64,000 bases of DNA from Arcticibacter pallidicorallinus (lineage in GTDB: Bacteria; Bacteroidota; Bacteroidia; Sphingobacteriales; Sphingobacteriaceae), in the NCBI RefSeq assembly GCF_003002875.1, contig NZ_PVTH01000004.1, forward strand, positions 62,001 through 126,000. Reading direction: 5' to 3'. This document shows positions 16,805-25,887 of this stretch, in pieces. Positions within the stretch are counted from its first letter, which is position 1. Each line of letters begins with the position of its first letter. Position numbers and translations under genes: made by a program. The notes under the pieces were generated by a model. It was not told where the DNA came from. It made no database searches and saw only the letters and a list, made by a program, of their open reading frames with translations.

Positions 16805-17644
16805 ATGAATAAAAATCTGATACTCATTCAGTGCAATGATAAGGTGGGACTGGTTGCGTTAATTGCACGGGTGCTTACAAACCATAATTTAAACATCACG
16901 GCGATGCGTGAGTTTGTGGATGAAGTTGAAAATCAGTTCTTCGCCCGAATCGAGTGCATAGGTTCATCCTTTAATGAAAACAACCTTCTTGCTGAACTAA
17001 GTTCAGACCTACCGGATAGCGCCAGGATTTCTATAAATCCAAAAAGTTCTAAGCGAATAGCCGTTTTAGTGACCAAGGAATATCATTGCTTAGGAGACGC
17101 ATTGATCAGGAATCATTTCCGCACCCTGGATGCAGAAATCTGCTGCGTTGCCGGAAATTACGATACCCTGAAAGATATTACTACGCGTTTCGACATCCCA
17201 TTCTATCACGTTTCACACGAAAACAAGACCAAGCAGGAGTTTGAAACTGAGCTTAAAGAAGTTTTAAACAAAAAAAATCCCGATTATATCGTCCTGGCGA
17301 AATTCATGCGCATTCTTTCACCCGAGTTTATAGCTGATTTCGAGGGAAAAATCATCAATATTCACCACTCATTTCTACCCGCATTTATCGGTGCCAGCCC
17401 GTACCGCCGGGCATTTGAACGGGGGGTAAAGCTTATCGGTGCTACTGCTCATTTTGTTACCAATGATTTGGATGAGGGTCCTATTATCGTGCAACAAACG
17501 ATTCCGGTAAATCATACGTTCAGCGTGTCTGACATGGTTGTAGCGGGTAAAGAAATCGAAAAATCAGTGTTGAGCAAAGCCATGCAGCTGGTGTTTCAAG
17601 ACCGGGTTTTCAGAAGCGGAAACAAGACGATCATTTTTGAATAA
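16805..17644 (+). CDS. purU: Formyltetrahydrofolate deformylase
   Basis: 279 residues: an N-terminal ACT domain (LILIQCNDKVGLVALIARVL, NITAMREFVDE) and a C-terminal formyltransferase-fold domain with NIHHSFLPAFIGASPYRRAF and GATAHFVTNDLDEGPII, which carry the catalytic His and Asp of PurU. It hydrolyses 10-formyl-THF to formate and THF, balancing one-carbon units. It is followed 6 bases later by pncB. Confidence 0.93.
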   Translation: MNKNLILIQCNDKVGLVALIARVLTNHNLNITAMREFVDEVENQFFARIECIGSSFNENNLLAELSSDLPDSARISINPKSSKRIAVLVTKEYHCLGDALIRNHFRTLDAEICCVAGNYDTLKDITTRFDIPFYHVSHENKTKQEFETELKEVLNKKNPDYIVLAKFMRILSPEFIADFEGKIINIHHSFLPAFIGASPYRRAFERGVKLIGATAHFVTNDLDEGPIIVQQTIPVNHTFSVSDMVVAGKEIEKSVLSKAMQLVFQDRVFRSGNKTIIFE

Positions 17645-17650
17645 ACGCAT

Positions 17651-18838
17651 ATGATAACTGATCAAACGCCTTATTTAACCTCTCTACTTGATAATGACTT
17701 TTACAAGATCACAATGCAGCAGGGGGTTATCAAGTTGTTCCCGCAGTCTATGGCGAGATATGAGTTTATCAACCGGGGCAAACATGAGTTCCCGGAAGGT
17801 TTTGCAGAAATACTGAGGAGAGCTGTAGACAAAATGGCTGAGCTCCGTCTCAGCGATCAGGAAAAGAAATACCTGGCCAGGGCCTGCCCCTATCTGGAGC
17901 CTACCTACCTGGATTTCCTCCAGGGCTATAGTTATGACCCTTCAGAAGTGAAGATCGAACAAGATGGTGGAGATTTAAAAGTGAGCATCGAAGGCTATTG
18001 GTACCGTACGATCTTATGGGAAGTGCCCATTATGGCGCTGATTTGTGAGCTGTATTATTATGTAACAGACACTGAGCCAATCACGCCAGAACTGGTGAAC
18101 GCCGTTAACAAACAGAAGATCGAAAAATATGAACGACTGGGTGTGACCATTGCAGAGTTCGGTACGCGCAGGCGGCATTCCTATGCTGTGCACGATAAGG
18201 TGGTGCAGGCGCTTAGTGAGTTCGGCGCAGGTACCTTCGTCGGAACAAGCAACGTTCATTTTGCCATGCTGCACAATACCAAACCGATTGGCACTCACGC
18301 ACACGAATGGTTTATGTTCCATGCAGCCAAATACGGCTTCAAAATGTCAAATTCCCTGGGACTCGAGCACTGGACTTCCGTCTACCGCGGAGATCTGGGA
18401 ATTGCGCTGGCGGACACTTATACGACGGAGATATTTTTCGAACAGTTTGACAAAAAATTCTCTAAACTTTTCGATGGTGTGAGGCATGATAGCGGCGACG
18501 CAATTGAGTTTGCGGAGAAAACGATCAGTCACTACAAGCGATTAGGTATCGATCCGCTATCAAAAACCATTATTTTTTCGGATGCGCTTAACTATGACAA
18601 AGTTGAAAGGATTGCCAATTTTTGCAGAGGTAAGATTGGAATGTCTTTCGGGATCGGGACAAACTTCACAAACGATGTGGGACTAAAACCCTTAAACATC
18701 GTTATCAAGATGACGGAGACCATGCCGGAGAACCAAACCTGGATATCCGTGGTAAAGCTATCGGACGAAAAAGGCAAGTATACCGGAGATCCCAAAATGA
18801 TCCGTCTCGCAAAAGAAATTCTGGGAATTGAGCAATAG
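17651..18838 (+). CDS. pncB: Nicotinate phosphoribosyltransferase
   Basis: 395 residues. LLDNDFYKITMQQGVIKLFP at the N-terminus, EFGTRRRHSYAVHD, the GTSNVHFA loop, PIGTHAHEWFMFH with the phosphorylated-His region, and VRHDSGDAIEFA identify PncB. It converts nicotinate, PRPP and ATP to nicotinate mononucleotide in NAD salvage. It starts 6 bases after purU and ends before a strong hairpin, so the two genes form an operon. Confidence 0.95.
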   Translation: MITDQTPYLTSLLDNDFYKITMQQGVIKLFPQSMARYEFINRGKHEFPEGFAEILRRAVDKMAELRLSDQEKKYLARACPYLEPTYLDFLQGYSYDPSEVKIEQDGGDLKVSIEGYWYRTILWEVPIMALICELYYYVTDTEPITPELVNAVNKQKIEKYERLGVTIAEFGTRRRHSYAVHDKVVQALSEFGAGTFVGTSNVHFAMLHNTKPIGTHAHEWFMFHAAKYGFKMSNSLGLEHWTSVYRGDLGIALADTYTTEIFFEQFDKKFSKLFDGVRHDSGDAIEFAEKTISHYKRLGIDPLSKTIIFSDALNYDKVERIANFCRGKIGMSFGIGTNFTNDVGLKPLNIVIKMTETMPENQTWISVVKLSDEKGKYTGDPKMIRLAKEILGIEQ

Positions 18839-18874
18839 CTCCTGAAACTATAGTTCAAGTATTGTTTATACATA

Positions 18875-18908
18875 AAAAGCTCCCGGAAATGAATCTCTGG
18901 GAGCTTTT
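18875..18908. terminator. Bidirectional terminator after pncB
   Basis: AAAAGCTCCC pairs with GGGAGCTTTT (10 bp perfect, extendable with a mismatch) around a 14-base loop, between convergent pncB and the TerC gene. Confidence 0.85.
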
Positions 18909-18927
18909 CTTTTGTAGATACGTTGTA

Positions 18928-19929
18928 TTAATCCTTAGGCTCCGTCTTCACCGGGAACCAGATAGAGGCTAACACCGAACCGATCAGTACCCCTACCACT
19001 ACCATAAGTGAATGCGAAGATTCTATATGATAAAACGGACCGATCACCATTTTGAAACCGATAAAGGCAAGAATAATAGCCAATCCGTAGCTCAGACGAC
19101 TGAACATATACATGAAGTTTGCCAAAAGGAAATAGAGTGATCTTAGACCGAGGATAGCAAAAATGTTAGACGTATAGAGAATAAACGGATCGTCAGGCGC
19201 AATAGCGAATATCGCCGGGATAGAGTCTACCGCAAAGAGCAGGTCAGAGAACTCGATAACGGTAACGACCACGAGTAGTGGCGTCGCCATTTTCACACCA
19301 TTCTGTACGGTGAAAAATTTGTCGCCGTCAAAGTTCTTGCTCACTTTGAAGAAACGGTGGATCAAACGAGCACCGGGACTTTGGCTGTAATCTTTATCCT
19401 CGTCGTCGTGGCCGCCTCCGCCCCATGACTTGATACCGGCGTATAAAAGGAATATACCGAATATGAAAAGAACGATGTTGATATCATATTTAAAGCCTTC
19501 CCGCCCAAAATAATTTAAAATTTTATTTAGATACGTAGCTTCGATCAGGGCAACACCCGCGAAAATGAATATGGCACGAAAGAATAACGCGCCCAGTATT
19601 CCCCAGAAAAGCACTTTATGCTGAACCTCCCGCGGAACTCGGAAGAAAGAAAACACGAGGATAAATACAAAGAGGTTATCTACGGAAAGTGCCTTTTCAA
19701 TCCAATAGGCAGACTGGTATTGAGTGAATTTCTCAAACCCTGCAAACTGATAAATAGCACCACTGAAAGCCATCGAAAGACCGATCCAGGCAATAGACCA
19801 CCACATGGCCTCTTTGCTCGAAATGACATGGCTTTTCTTGTTAAAAACCCCCAGATCAAGCGCCAACATGATCAACACCAATACGCCGAAACTGGCAATG
19901 AGTCCGGGGTGATATAATAAATTATCCAT
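18928..19929 (-). CDS. TerC/Alx family membrane protein
   Basis: 333 residues with about nine membrane helices. ALDLGVFNKKSH, YWIEKALSVDNLFVFILVF and FSDLLFAVDSIPAIFAI are the two acidic repeats that define TerC proteins; members such as Alx and MntX-like proteins export manganese or help metalate exported proteins. A His/Asp-rich loop (GGGGHDDEDKDYSQ, ~170) may touch metal. No yybP-ykoY riboswitch was recognised upstream. Monocistronic. Confidence 0.88.
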   Translation of the reverse strand: MDNLLYHPGLIASFGVLVLIMLALDLGVFNKKSHVISSKEAMWWSIAWIGLSMAFSGAIYQFAGFEKFTQYQSAYWIEKALSVDNLFVFILVFSFFRVPREVQHKVLFWGILGALFFRAIFIFAGVALIEATYLNKILNYFGREGFKYDINIVLFIFGIFLLYAGIKSWGGGGHDDEDKDYSQSPGARLIHRFFKVSKNFDGDKFFTVQNGVKMATPLLVVVTVIEFSDLLFAVDSIPAIFAIAPDDPFILYTSNIFAILGLRSLYFLLANFMYMFSRLSYGLAIILAFIGFKMVIGPFYHIESSHSLMVVVGVLIGSVLASIWFPVKTEPKD

Positions 19930-20106
19930 TTATTGAACTTTTTGTCGCAAACCTAATAACTAAAAATGATATTATTAATCCTCAGGACGCATATTGCGCA
20001 CTTTCAGCTAAATAATTACATCTGGCAGCAGCAGGGAAACCAGCTTTACAACAGATTGCTGGTGATATTGTATTATCTTGGCGATTTATATCACAAACGA
20101 TTCATT

Positions 20107-20655
20107 ATGCCTATCCTACATAAGTTCAGAGACCATCAGATTGCAGCAGATACAGAGATTCTCATATTGGGCACCTTTAGCGGCGACACCGAAGAGGGAA
20201 CTGATTTTTTTTACGGACGGTCCCGCAACTTTCTATGGCATCTGCTGCCTCAGTGCTGGGGAAAGGAACCGCTGAAGGAAACCGGCCTCGCTGAGAAAAG
20301 GCGGTTTATGGCAGAATATAAATTAGACTTTGCCGACCTTATACACGCAATCGATGTTCCCGAAGGAGAAGAAAAAAATGTGGATGACGCTTTCATAGAC
20401 GCCCACGCGATAGAATGGAAAGACATCATACAGATAATGGAATCACTTTCTAAACTGAAAGCCGTTTATTTCACAAGAAAGACTTTCAACGGAATTCCGA
20501 ATGCAAAAAAGCACCTGATTCCTATTGTTGAATATTGCAGACAAAAAAATATCAGAGTTTGTAAGTTGGAGACGCCTGCTAAATTCTATAGTCCTGAAAA
20601 GCTGCAGCAATGGAAGGACACGATAGTCTCGAAGAAAACCTGCTTAAAGCCATAG
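20107..20655 (+). CDS. UDG-superfamily DNA glycosylase (hypoxanthine/uracil type)
   Basis: 182 residues from ATG 20107 (MPILHKFRDHQIAADTEILI); the frame is open upstream to 19966 but that part is not family-like. ILILGTFSGD followed by FFYGRSRNFLWHLLP matches the LG(S/T)-x-P-G and YY-x-RN-x-F/LW motifs of family 6 (hypoxanthine) and MUG-type glycosylases. It would remove deaminated bases from DNA. The exact substrate is uncertain, and the C-terminus (KFYSPEKLQQWKDTI) is unusual. It stands alone. Confidence 0.6.
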   Translation: MPILHKFRDHQIAADTEILILGTFSGDTEEGTDFFYGRSRNFLWHLLPQCWGKEPLKETGLAEKRRFMAEYKLDFADLIHAIDVPEGEEKNVDDAFIDAHAIEWKDIIQIMESLSKLKAVYFTRKTFNGIPNAKKHLIPIVEYCRQKNIRVCKLETPAKFYSPEKLQQWKDTIVSKKTCLKP

Positions 20656-20768
20656 CAGCCGATGCCTTTTACAGGCTTATTTGAACGAAAGCCTGCCGTT
20701 AAAAAATCAAACATTGCCCATTTTGGTCTTGAACATATTAACTTAAAATAACCGCGCTCAAACATAAC

Positions 20769-21827
20769 ATGAATATTTTTCTGGCAGTCTCCTCCTCTCT
20801 ACTCCTGTGTTTCACCGCACTATCGCTCATCAGACATGACTACTGGACTTTCAGAGTGTTCGACTACCCCAGACTTCAAAAACTGGTGCTATCCATTGCG
20901 TGCATGGTTTTACTTTTGATCTATTTCGATGGTTCAAGCACGCTCAGTTGGGTACTGAGCTTACTGATTGCAATTAACATCGTCTATCTGAGCACACAAA
21001 TTATCCCATTTACTCGTCTCGGTAAGATACAGGTTAAAAAAGCGACAAAAGGAATAGACGAACAAAGCATTTGCGTCATGACAGCCAATGTTTTTCAGGA
21101 CAACCGTAACACACGCGGCTGTTTGGATGAGATAAGGAAACATAATCCGGATGTGGTGGTCCTTCTGGAAACCGACTCCTTTTGGGAAAAAGAAACCCTG
21201 GAACTGGAAAAAGACTATCCTCATTATGTGCGTGTCCCTCTTTCGAATACATATGGAATGCTACTTTACTCCAGGCTTGAGCTACAAGACCCGCAGGTAA
21301 AGTATATGGTTGAAGAAGACGTTCCTTCTATACATACGGGCATCGTTTTAAAAGATGGAACATTAATCAGGCTTTATGCGGTCCATCCTACTCCTCCAGT
21401 ACCAAATGAAAATCCGCGGGCTACAGAAAGAGATAAAGAATTGTTGCTTATTGCCGAACATGCGAAGGCTTCAAAAGCGCCTGTTATTGTTGTTGGAGAC
21501 CTTAATGATGTAGCATGGAGTTTTACTACCGAGCTGTTCCTCAAGATGAGCGGACTTCTGGATCCTCGAAGAGGCAGAGGTTTTTTCAACTCTTTCCATG
21601 CCCACTACCCCTTCCTTCGCTTTCCGCTTGATCATGCATTCATTTCGGAGCATTTCAAGCTAAAGCAGATGAAGCGCCTGTCGAATTTCAACTCAGACCA
21701 CTTTCCTATTTTTATTTATGTGCAGTATGAACCGGATGGTTCAGGCGCGGATGAAGCGCTTCAGCCCGACGCAGACGACATCAAGTTGGCCGAAGAGAAG
21801 AAGAATGCCCCTACTAATAACAACTAA
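20769..21827 (+). CDS. Membrane endonuclease/exonuclease/phosphatase family protein
   Basis: 352 residues: two or three N-terminal membrane helices (LAVSSSLLLCFTALSLI; LVLSIACMVLLLIYF; WVLSLLIAINIVYLS) and a cytosol- or periplasm-facing EEP domain. Catalytic motifs: MTANVFQDN, VVLLETDSFWE, VVGDLNDVAWSF, PLDHAFIS and NSDHFPIF. Related proteins act on nucleic acids or phospholipids; substrate here unknown. The acidic tail (DGSGADEALQPDADD) is low complexity. Convergent with the ROK kinase gene. Confidence 0.85.
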   Translation: MNIFLAVSSSLLLCFTALSLIRHDYWTFRVFDYPRLQKLVLSIACMVLLLIYFDGSSTLSWVLSLLIAINIVYLSTQIIPFTRLGKIQVKKATKGIDEQSICVMTANVFQDNRNTRGCLDEIRKHNPDVVVLLETDSFWEKETLELEKDYPHYVRVPLSNTYGMLLYSRLELQDPQVKYMVEEDVPSIHTGIVLKDGTLIRLYAVHPTPPVPNENPRATERDKELLLIAEHAKASKAPVIVVGDLNDVAWSFTTELFLKMSGLLDPRRGRGFFNSFHAHYPFLRFPLDHAFISEHFKLKQMKRLSNFNSDHFPIFIYVQYEPDGSGADEALQPDADDIKLAEEKKNAPTNNN

Positions 21828-21832
21828 GAAGC

Positions 21833-22582
21833 TTAAGATCGAACATTCTCCACGCGCAATGCGTCTTCACGGTGCAACTGCCAGAGGCGGGCTCCGCCCT
21901 TGATGCCATCCTTGTTAGTGATAATCTCGATATTGTCGTCAAGCTTAAAATCAAGCTCATCCGCATTGCCGCCGCCGATGTACAAGCGGTCATAATTGAA
22001 CACCACTTTTAACACCTTAAGAACCTGCTTCATCCGTCGGTTCCATCTCTTTCTGCCTATCTGAATGTAAGCCTTGTCTCCGATAAATCCGTCGTAAGTA
22101 CGCTTCTTGCTGATAGGATGATGGGCGAGCTCAAGATGAGGCAGCAAAGCACCGTCCATCAATATCGCCGTTCCAAATCCGGTACCCAGGGTGATAACCA
22201 GCTCAAGGCCAGCCCCCCTGACAACACCCAAGCCATGGAGGTCCGCATCGTTGGCAACCCGTATCGGTTTTTGCAGATGATTTCCAAGACGTGAAGCCAA
22301 ATCAAACCCCCTCCATAGATCCGTTCCAAGATTCGGAGCAGTGCAGGTGACTCCATTCTTTATATATCCCGGAAAACCGACGGAGACCTTATCATAGGCT
22401 TGAAAGTTCTCTATTAAGGTGCTGATGGCCTTCAAAACAGCATCTGGCGTTGCGGGCTTTGGAGTCTTTACCTTCTTGTATTCCTGAATAAGCTCCCCCT
22501 CCTCACTAAGGATTGTCGCTTTGATCGTTGATCCTCCGATATCGATCGATAAAATTCTGGCACCTGGTGATGTTGCTCCCAT
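21833..22582 (-). CDS. ROK-family polyphosphate glucokinase-like kinase
   Basis: 249 residues. ILSIDIGGSTIKATIL (phosphate 1), VGFPGYIKNG, NDADLHGLGV and VITLGTGFGTAIL match the short ROK kinases annotated as polyphosphate/ATP glucokinase. The usual zinc-binding ROK motif is absent, as in PPGK. It would phosphorylate glucose with polyphosphate or ATP; the donor is not provable from sequence. It follows the flavin oxidoreductase gene by 17 bases on the same strand, suggesting cotranscription. Confidence 0.82.
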   Translation of the reverse strand: MGATSPGARILSIDIGGSTIKATILSEEGELIQEYKKVKTPKPATPDAVLKAISTLIENFQAYDKVSVGFPGYIKNGVTCTAPNLGTDLWRGFDLASRLGNHLQKPIRVANDADLHGLGVVRGAGLELVITLGTGFGTAILMDGALLPHLELAHHPISKKRTYDGFIGDKAYIQIGRKRWNRRMKQVLKVLKVVFNYDRLYIGGGNADELDFKLDDNIEIITNKDGIKGGARLWQLHREDALRVENVRS

Positions 22583-22599
22583 AAAAATAAGTTTTACGA

Positions 22600-23604
22600 T
22601 TAGCTGAATACCTCTGAGAAGATTTCATAAGAATGCAGACGCGCCTGGTGGTCGAATATGTGGGAGGTTGCCATTATCTCATTTACTCCGGTTTTTTCAA
22701 CAAAGGAAAGCACCTCGCTCCTGAGCTTCTCAGGACCACCAACAAACGAATAAGTGAGCATTTGGTTAACGGCCTGCTCTTCATAAATGTTCCAGATATC
22801 CTCCATATTATCTACCGGGGGTTGTAGCAAACTTCTCCTTCCGGTAACGATACCCATAAAGAGCTGCTTAATTGAAGTAGAAAGCCTTTCTGCCTCACTA
22901 TCCGTATCTGCCGCAATAACGTTCACACAAGCCAAAACATAAGGCTCCTGAAGGTCTTTAGAGGGTTGGAAGTTCTCTCGGTATAGTTTTATCGCTTCCA
23001 TGAAATACGTGGGAGCGAAATGGCTGGCAAAAGCGTATGGCAAACCCATCGCAGCAGCCACGCGGGCACTGTCGGTACTTGAACCTAAAACCCAAATCGG
23101 GATATCCAAGCCTTCGCCCGGTATCGCTCTAACTTTACTGTCAAAGTTATCTTCTGAAAAAAACTGCTGCAACCTTTTGATATCAGTTGGAAAATGATGC
23201 GCCCCGTGCATATTCTCGCCACGAATGGCCATTGCAGTCAACTGATCGGTTCCCGGAGCGCGTCCAAGCCCTAAATCGATGCGGTCAGGATACAAGGAAG
23301 CGAGTGTCCCGAATTGTTCAGCTACAATAAGCGGCGCATGATTGGGAAGCATAATTCCGCCGGAACCAACACGGATTGTCCTTGTACCGCCTGCAATGAA
23401 GCCAATCAAGACTGATGTTGCAGAACTGGCCACGCTCGGCATATTGTGATGTTCGGCCAACCAGTACCTCTTGTACCCTAGTTCTTCCACTTTTCGGGCC
23501 AAGTCCAGGCTATGTCGAAAAGAATTGGCAGGAGTCTGTCCCTCTACTACTGTGGCCAGATCTAAAACAGAATATGGAATATCTTGAAGTTTCTTTGTAT
23601 TCAT
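22600..23604 (-). CDS. LLM-class flavin-dependent oxidoreductase
   Basis: 334 residues of the luciferase-like monooxygenase family, YhbW/MsnO8 type. [19 protein letters not shown] at the N-terminus, [34 protein letters not shown] and [11 protein letters not shown] are typical, and the C-terminus ends in [13 protein letters not shown]. It binds FMN and oxidises an unknown substrate. Probable operon with the downstream ROK kinase. Confidence 0.9.
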   Translation of the reverse strand: MNTKKLQDIPYSVLDLATVVEGQTPANSFRHSLDLARKVEELGYKRYWLAEHHNMPSVASSATSVLIGFIAGGTRTIRVGSGGIMLPNHAPLIVAEQFGTLASLYPDRIDLGLGRAPGTDQLTAMAIRGENMHGAHHFPTDIKRLQQFFSEDNFDSKVRAIPGEGLDIPIWVLGSSTDSARVAAAMGLPYAFASHFAPTYFMEAIKLYRENFQPSKDLQEPYVLACVNVIAADTDSEAERLSTSIKQLFMGIVTGRRSLLQPPVDNMEDIWNIYEEQAVNQMLTYSFVGGPEKLRSEVLSFVEKTGVNEIMATSHIFDHQARLHSYEIFSEVFS

Positions 23605-23809
23605 TATTTGTTAATCCTAAATGTATTTAACATTCAAACTCTAAAAATAGTTGTTCTGATATGTTTTCTTTCTGGAGAACTCATTAAATGACTTTGCCCG
23701 TACACACTGTTCGTTTTCGAAGAGGGTGTATTTTTTTTCGCATTACCACAATCTCCTTTCAGAAAAACTCCTGTTTGATAACTAATTAAATAGTTATAAC
23801 TTTATTAAC

Positions 23810-24229
23810 ATGAAAATCAAACCTTTACATCTGATCGTCTTGTGTCTTCTGACAGCATCATGCCGAACAAACCAGTTTAAGGACAATCTACGTCATGGCA
23901 GATGGGTCTACAAAGATTCAACATCGAATGATTTATTAATATCAAAAGGCAGGTACCGCGGCGGAAATGAAATCGGTAAGTGGAAGCATTATAACAATGG
24001 AGTCCTTTTCCGTCTGGAGAAATTCAAAGGTGACAGGGCCAAGGTCGTTAACTACTATCCTGATCAAACGGTTGAATCCCTCGGCACAACCGGTCTAGAT
24101 AGATCTGCCGAGATGATTCATTGGTACTATGACGGAAAATGGAAGTTTTATTCTGAGGATGGAAAACTCGATTCCATTAAAATCTTCAATAAAGGAGAAT
24201 TAGTCAGTGCCGCGCGAGCGGTAGAGTAA
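23810..24229 (+). CDS. Lipoprotein with MORN/YwqK-like repeats
   Basis: 139 residues: lipoprotein signal with lipobox TASC (Cys ~18), then repeats of the form HGRWVYKD, GKWKHYNNGVLFRLEKF, DGKWKFYSEDGKLDSIKIF. Such G-x-W-x-x-Y units are found in MORN/YwqK-type proteins. Function unknown; exported to the outer membrane or periplasm by inference. Confidence 0.65.
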   Translation: MKIKPLHLIVLCLLTASCRTNQFKDNLRHGRWVYKDSTSNDLLISKGRYRGGNEIGKWKHYNNGVLFRLEKFKGDRAKVVNYYPDQTVESLGTTGLDRSAEMIHWYYDGKWKFYSEDGKLDSIKIFNKGELVSAARAVE

Positions 24230-24343
24230 CCAAATCATTTCAAGGCTAAAAACGTATCTACTTGGATTCTAACTAATTTAAAAAAAAATAATGTGTTTCA
24301 AGAAGGTGGCACCAGATAATTTCAAGAATATTCCACAAAAACC

Positions 24344-24373
24344 TTTTCATTTTTAGAGAATATTCTATATTTG
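24344..24373 (+). promoter_or_regulatory. Promoter of tRNA-Ala
   Basis: TTTT (24344-24347), 18 bases, then an exact TATATTTG (24366-24373), 14 bases before the mature tRNA. Confidence 0.65.
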
Positions 24374-24387
24374 CGACGCAGTTGAAC

Positions 24388-24461
<74 letters not shown>

Positions 24462-24470
24462 CCCCTTCCT

Positions 24471-24496
24471 AAGCGGCCTAAAAGCCGCTTTTTTTA
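24471..24496 (+). terminator. Terminator after tRNA-Ala
   Basis: AAGCGGC / GCCGCTT with loop CTAAAA, followed by a run of Ts. Confidence 0.85.
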
Positions 24497-24614
24497 TGCT
24501 TAAGCACCCGCTCCCGGTGTGTCATCTCTTTATCAGTCCTCCAATCGAAACTTCAGATTCTTTTACAATCGTGTGAAATGTTACAATTGCCGATGACGTA
24601 TAATTGCAAAAATT

Positions 24615-25835
24615 ATGGCTCCACAATCTACCTCTACGAAACGCCTTAAAGACAGCAATCAACGAATATCGACGATACTTGCCTTTGCACTCATCCCTTT
24701 GTCGGGTTTTGCAACAGACATCTACCTGCCATCGCTGCCCTCGATGTCGGCGGTTTTAAACGTTAGCAGCACAAGAATTCAGCTAACGCTGACATTGTTC
24801 CTGATTACCTATGGTATCTCGCAATTATTTATCGGCAGTATTGTCGACAGCTTCGGACGATACAAGATCAGCCTTATCTGTCTCATCGTATTCGCCCTAT
24901 CCTGCATCGTCATTTCGACCACAAGCAATATCTATATCATTTACCTGATGCGGATCATACATGGATTCACCGTAGCCGCAGTTATCGTGGCGAAGCGGGC
25001 TTTCTTTGTGGATGTATATGAAGGCGAAAAGCTGAAGCATTATCTGAGTCTGTTCTCCATCATCTGGTCAACCGGACCGATCATTGCGCCGTTCGTTGGG
25101 GGCTACCTTCAAAATGCCTTTGGCTGGGAGTCTAACTTCTATTTTCTCGCAGGCATGGCATCGATCCTGGCTATTCTGGAGTTTATTTATAGCGGCGAGA
25201 CGCTTAAAAACTTCAGCAAGTTCAGCGTCAGTAAGATGGTTGGCGTATACGGTGATATGCTTAAAACGCCCAGCTTCAGCCTGGGCTTGATTATGCTTGG
25301 CCTCGCCTATTGTATGGTAATGGTATTTAATATGACTGGGCCCTTCATCATTGAACACCATTTTAACGGCACGCCTATTATCGCTGGTTATAGCTCATTG
25401 ATTCTCGGTTTCGCCTGGATGACAGGAGGGTTTATAGGAAAAGCAACAATCAACCGCCCTTTTGTCAAAAAAATGGTTGTCAATATCGGTCTGCAGTTAC
25501 TCTTCGTGGCCACTATGCTGTTGAGTATTCCAATCGTGTCCAATCTTTACAGCATGATCTTCTTTGCCTTTATTATTCACGTAACCGCGGGCTATATCTT
25601 CAATAATTATTTCACCTATTGCCTGGGAAGGTTCCCCAATAACGCAGGAATCGCCAGTGGACTTACCGGAGGAATCACCTATGTCATCGTTTCCTTCCTA
25701 AGCTACGGAGTCGTTAGCTTGCTTCCGGCTAAAGACGAACTCAACCTTGGATATAGTTACCTTCTGGTAACCGTACTATCGGTGTTTGTTATGTGGATGG
25801 TTTACAAGAGCTCGCGACGGGAAGTTACAGTCTGA
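24615..25835 (+). CDS. Bcr/CflA-type MFS multidrug exporter
   Basis: 406 residues with 12 predicted helices. FATDIYLPSLPSM at the end of helix 1 and GSIVDSFGRYKI (MFS motif A between helices 2 and 3) match the Bcr/CflA (DHA1) family, proton antiporters for drugs such as bicyclomycin or chloramphenicol in characterised members. Substrate here unknown. The stop is separated from the convergent MscS gene by ~50 bases without a clear terminator. Confidence 0.88.
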   Translation: MAPQSTSTKRLKDSNQRISTILAFALIPLSGFATDIYLPSLPSMSAVLNVSSTRIQLTLTLFLITYGISQLFIGSIVDSFGRYKISLICLIVFALSCIVISTTSNIYIIYLMRIIHGFTVAAVIVAKRAFFVDVYEGEKLKHYLSLFSIIWSTGPIIAPFVGGYLQNAFGWESNFYFLAGMASILAILEFIYSGETLKNFSKFSVSKMVGVYGDMLKTPSFSLGLIMLGLAYCMVMVFNMTGPFIIEHHFNGTPIIAGYSSLILGFAWMTGGFIGKATINRPFVKKMVVNIGLQLLFVATMLLSIPIVSNLYSMIFFAFIIHVTAGYIFNNYFTYCLGRFPNNAGIASGLTGGITYVIVSFLSYGVVSLLPAKDELNLGYSYLLVTVLSVFVMWMVYKSSRREVTV

Positions 25836-25887
25836 TCTGGCAGGAAAGAAAGAACAAACGGCTACCGCTAGGCAGTCCTTTAGCCAT